Positions 37,790-37,918 of a stretch of 37,918 nucleotides of DNA are shown here, one piece after another. How positions within the stretch are numbered: the first letter of the stretch is position 1; each line of letters opens with the position of its first letter. A program made the translations under genes and the position numbers. The stretch comes from Candidatus Saccharimonadota bacterium (GTDB lineage: Bacteria > Patescibacteriota > Saccharimonadia > Saccharimonadales > OFTM59), in contig JAJDCK010000003.1 of NCBI GenBank assembly GCA_029260855.1, forward strand, positions 1-37,918, written 5' to 3'. The notes under the pieces are model-generated. The model was not told the DNA's origin, did not search any database, and was given only the letters and a program-made list of their open reading frames with translations.

Positions 37790-37827
37790 AAGTTTTGTAA
37801 ACAGCTAAAGCTGGGTTTACAAAACTT
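37790..37827 (+). repeat. Perfect 13-bp inverted repeat between the tRNA genes
   Basis: AAGTTTTGTAAAC (37790-37802) and GTTTACAAAACTT (37815-37827). Confidence 0.85.
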
Positions 37828-37830
37828 TGA

Positions 37831-37916
37831 GCAGGGATACTCAAGTGGCCAACGAGAGGTGACTGTAAATCATCTGGCTTACGCCTTCGGGGGTTCGAAT
37901 CCCTCTCCCTGCACCA
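37831..37916 (+). tRNA. tRNA-Tyr (anticodon GTA)
   Basis: Acceptor GCAGGGA/TCCCTGC, anticodon loop CTGTAAA, long variable arm, T arm GGGGGTTCGAATCCC, encoded CCA. Confidence 0.95.
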
Positions 37917-37918
37917 AA

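Noticed and set aside
1-37918. Alternative genetic code (UGA recoding as in Gracilibacteria/Absconditabacteria)
   Set aside because: UGA ends several CDSs cleanly (rpsC, rplP, rpoC, rplX), and no conserved gene contains an internal in-frame UGA.
1-37918. CRISPR arrays, insertion sequences, prophage or integrons
   Set aside because: No repeated spaced units, transposase/integrase ORFs or terminal repeats were seen.

Overview
This is a gene-dense housekeeping window whose protein sequences and gene content look like a CPR/Patescibacteria genome, probably Saccharibacteria (TM7); that taxonomic call is inference. UGA is used as a stop, so the genetic code looks standard. In order it carries: tig, clpP (with a CIRCE operator), rpoB, rpoC, rpsL, rpsG, fusA, a GT4 + GH13 carbohydrate pair inserted between fusA and tuf, tuf with a terminator, and rpsJ. 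A small ORF and a minus-strand membrane protein then interrupt the S10 operon before rplC-rplD-rplW-rplB-rpsS-rplV-rpsC-rplP-rpmC-rpsQ-rplN-rplX-rplE-rpsN-rpsH-rplF-rplR-rpsE-rplO-secY-infA-rpmJ-rpsM-rpsK-rpsD-rpoA-rplQ-rplM-rpsI. These are followed by trpS, a pseudouridine synthase, a clamp-loader subunit, a TPR protein, a decayed locus, tRNA-Thr(TGT) and tRNA-Tyr(GTA). The strongest observations are: (1) an arrangement upstream of trpS that matches ribosome-mediated trp-type attenuation, with an apparently leaderless Trp-containing leader peptide, a terminator and a duplicated 3' arm; (2) EF-G with altered guanine-specificity motifs (G4 NKIN, G5 lost); (3) loss of zinc-ligand cysteines at both RpoC zinc sites, alongside Cys-poor S14, L36 and S4; (4) unusual substitutions at functional positions of S12 and S11; (5) a CIRCE operator over a clpP promoter that predicts a leaderless mRNA. 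No mobile elements or CRISPR arrays were seen. All statements come from reading the sequence by eye, with no searches run.
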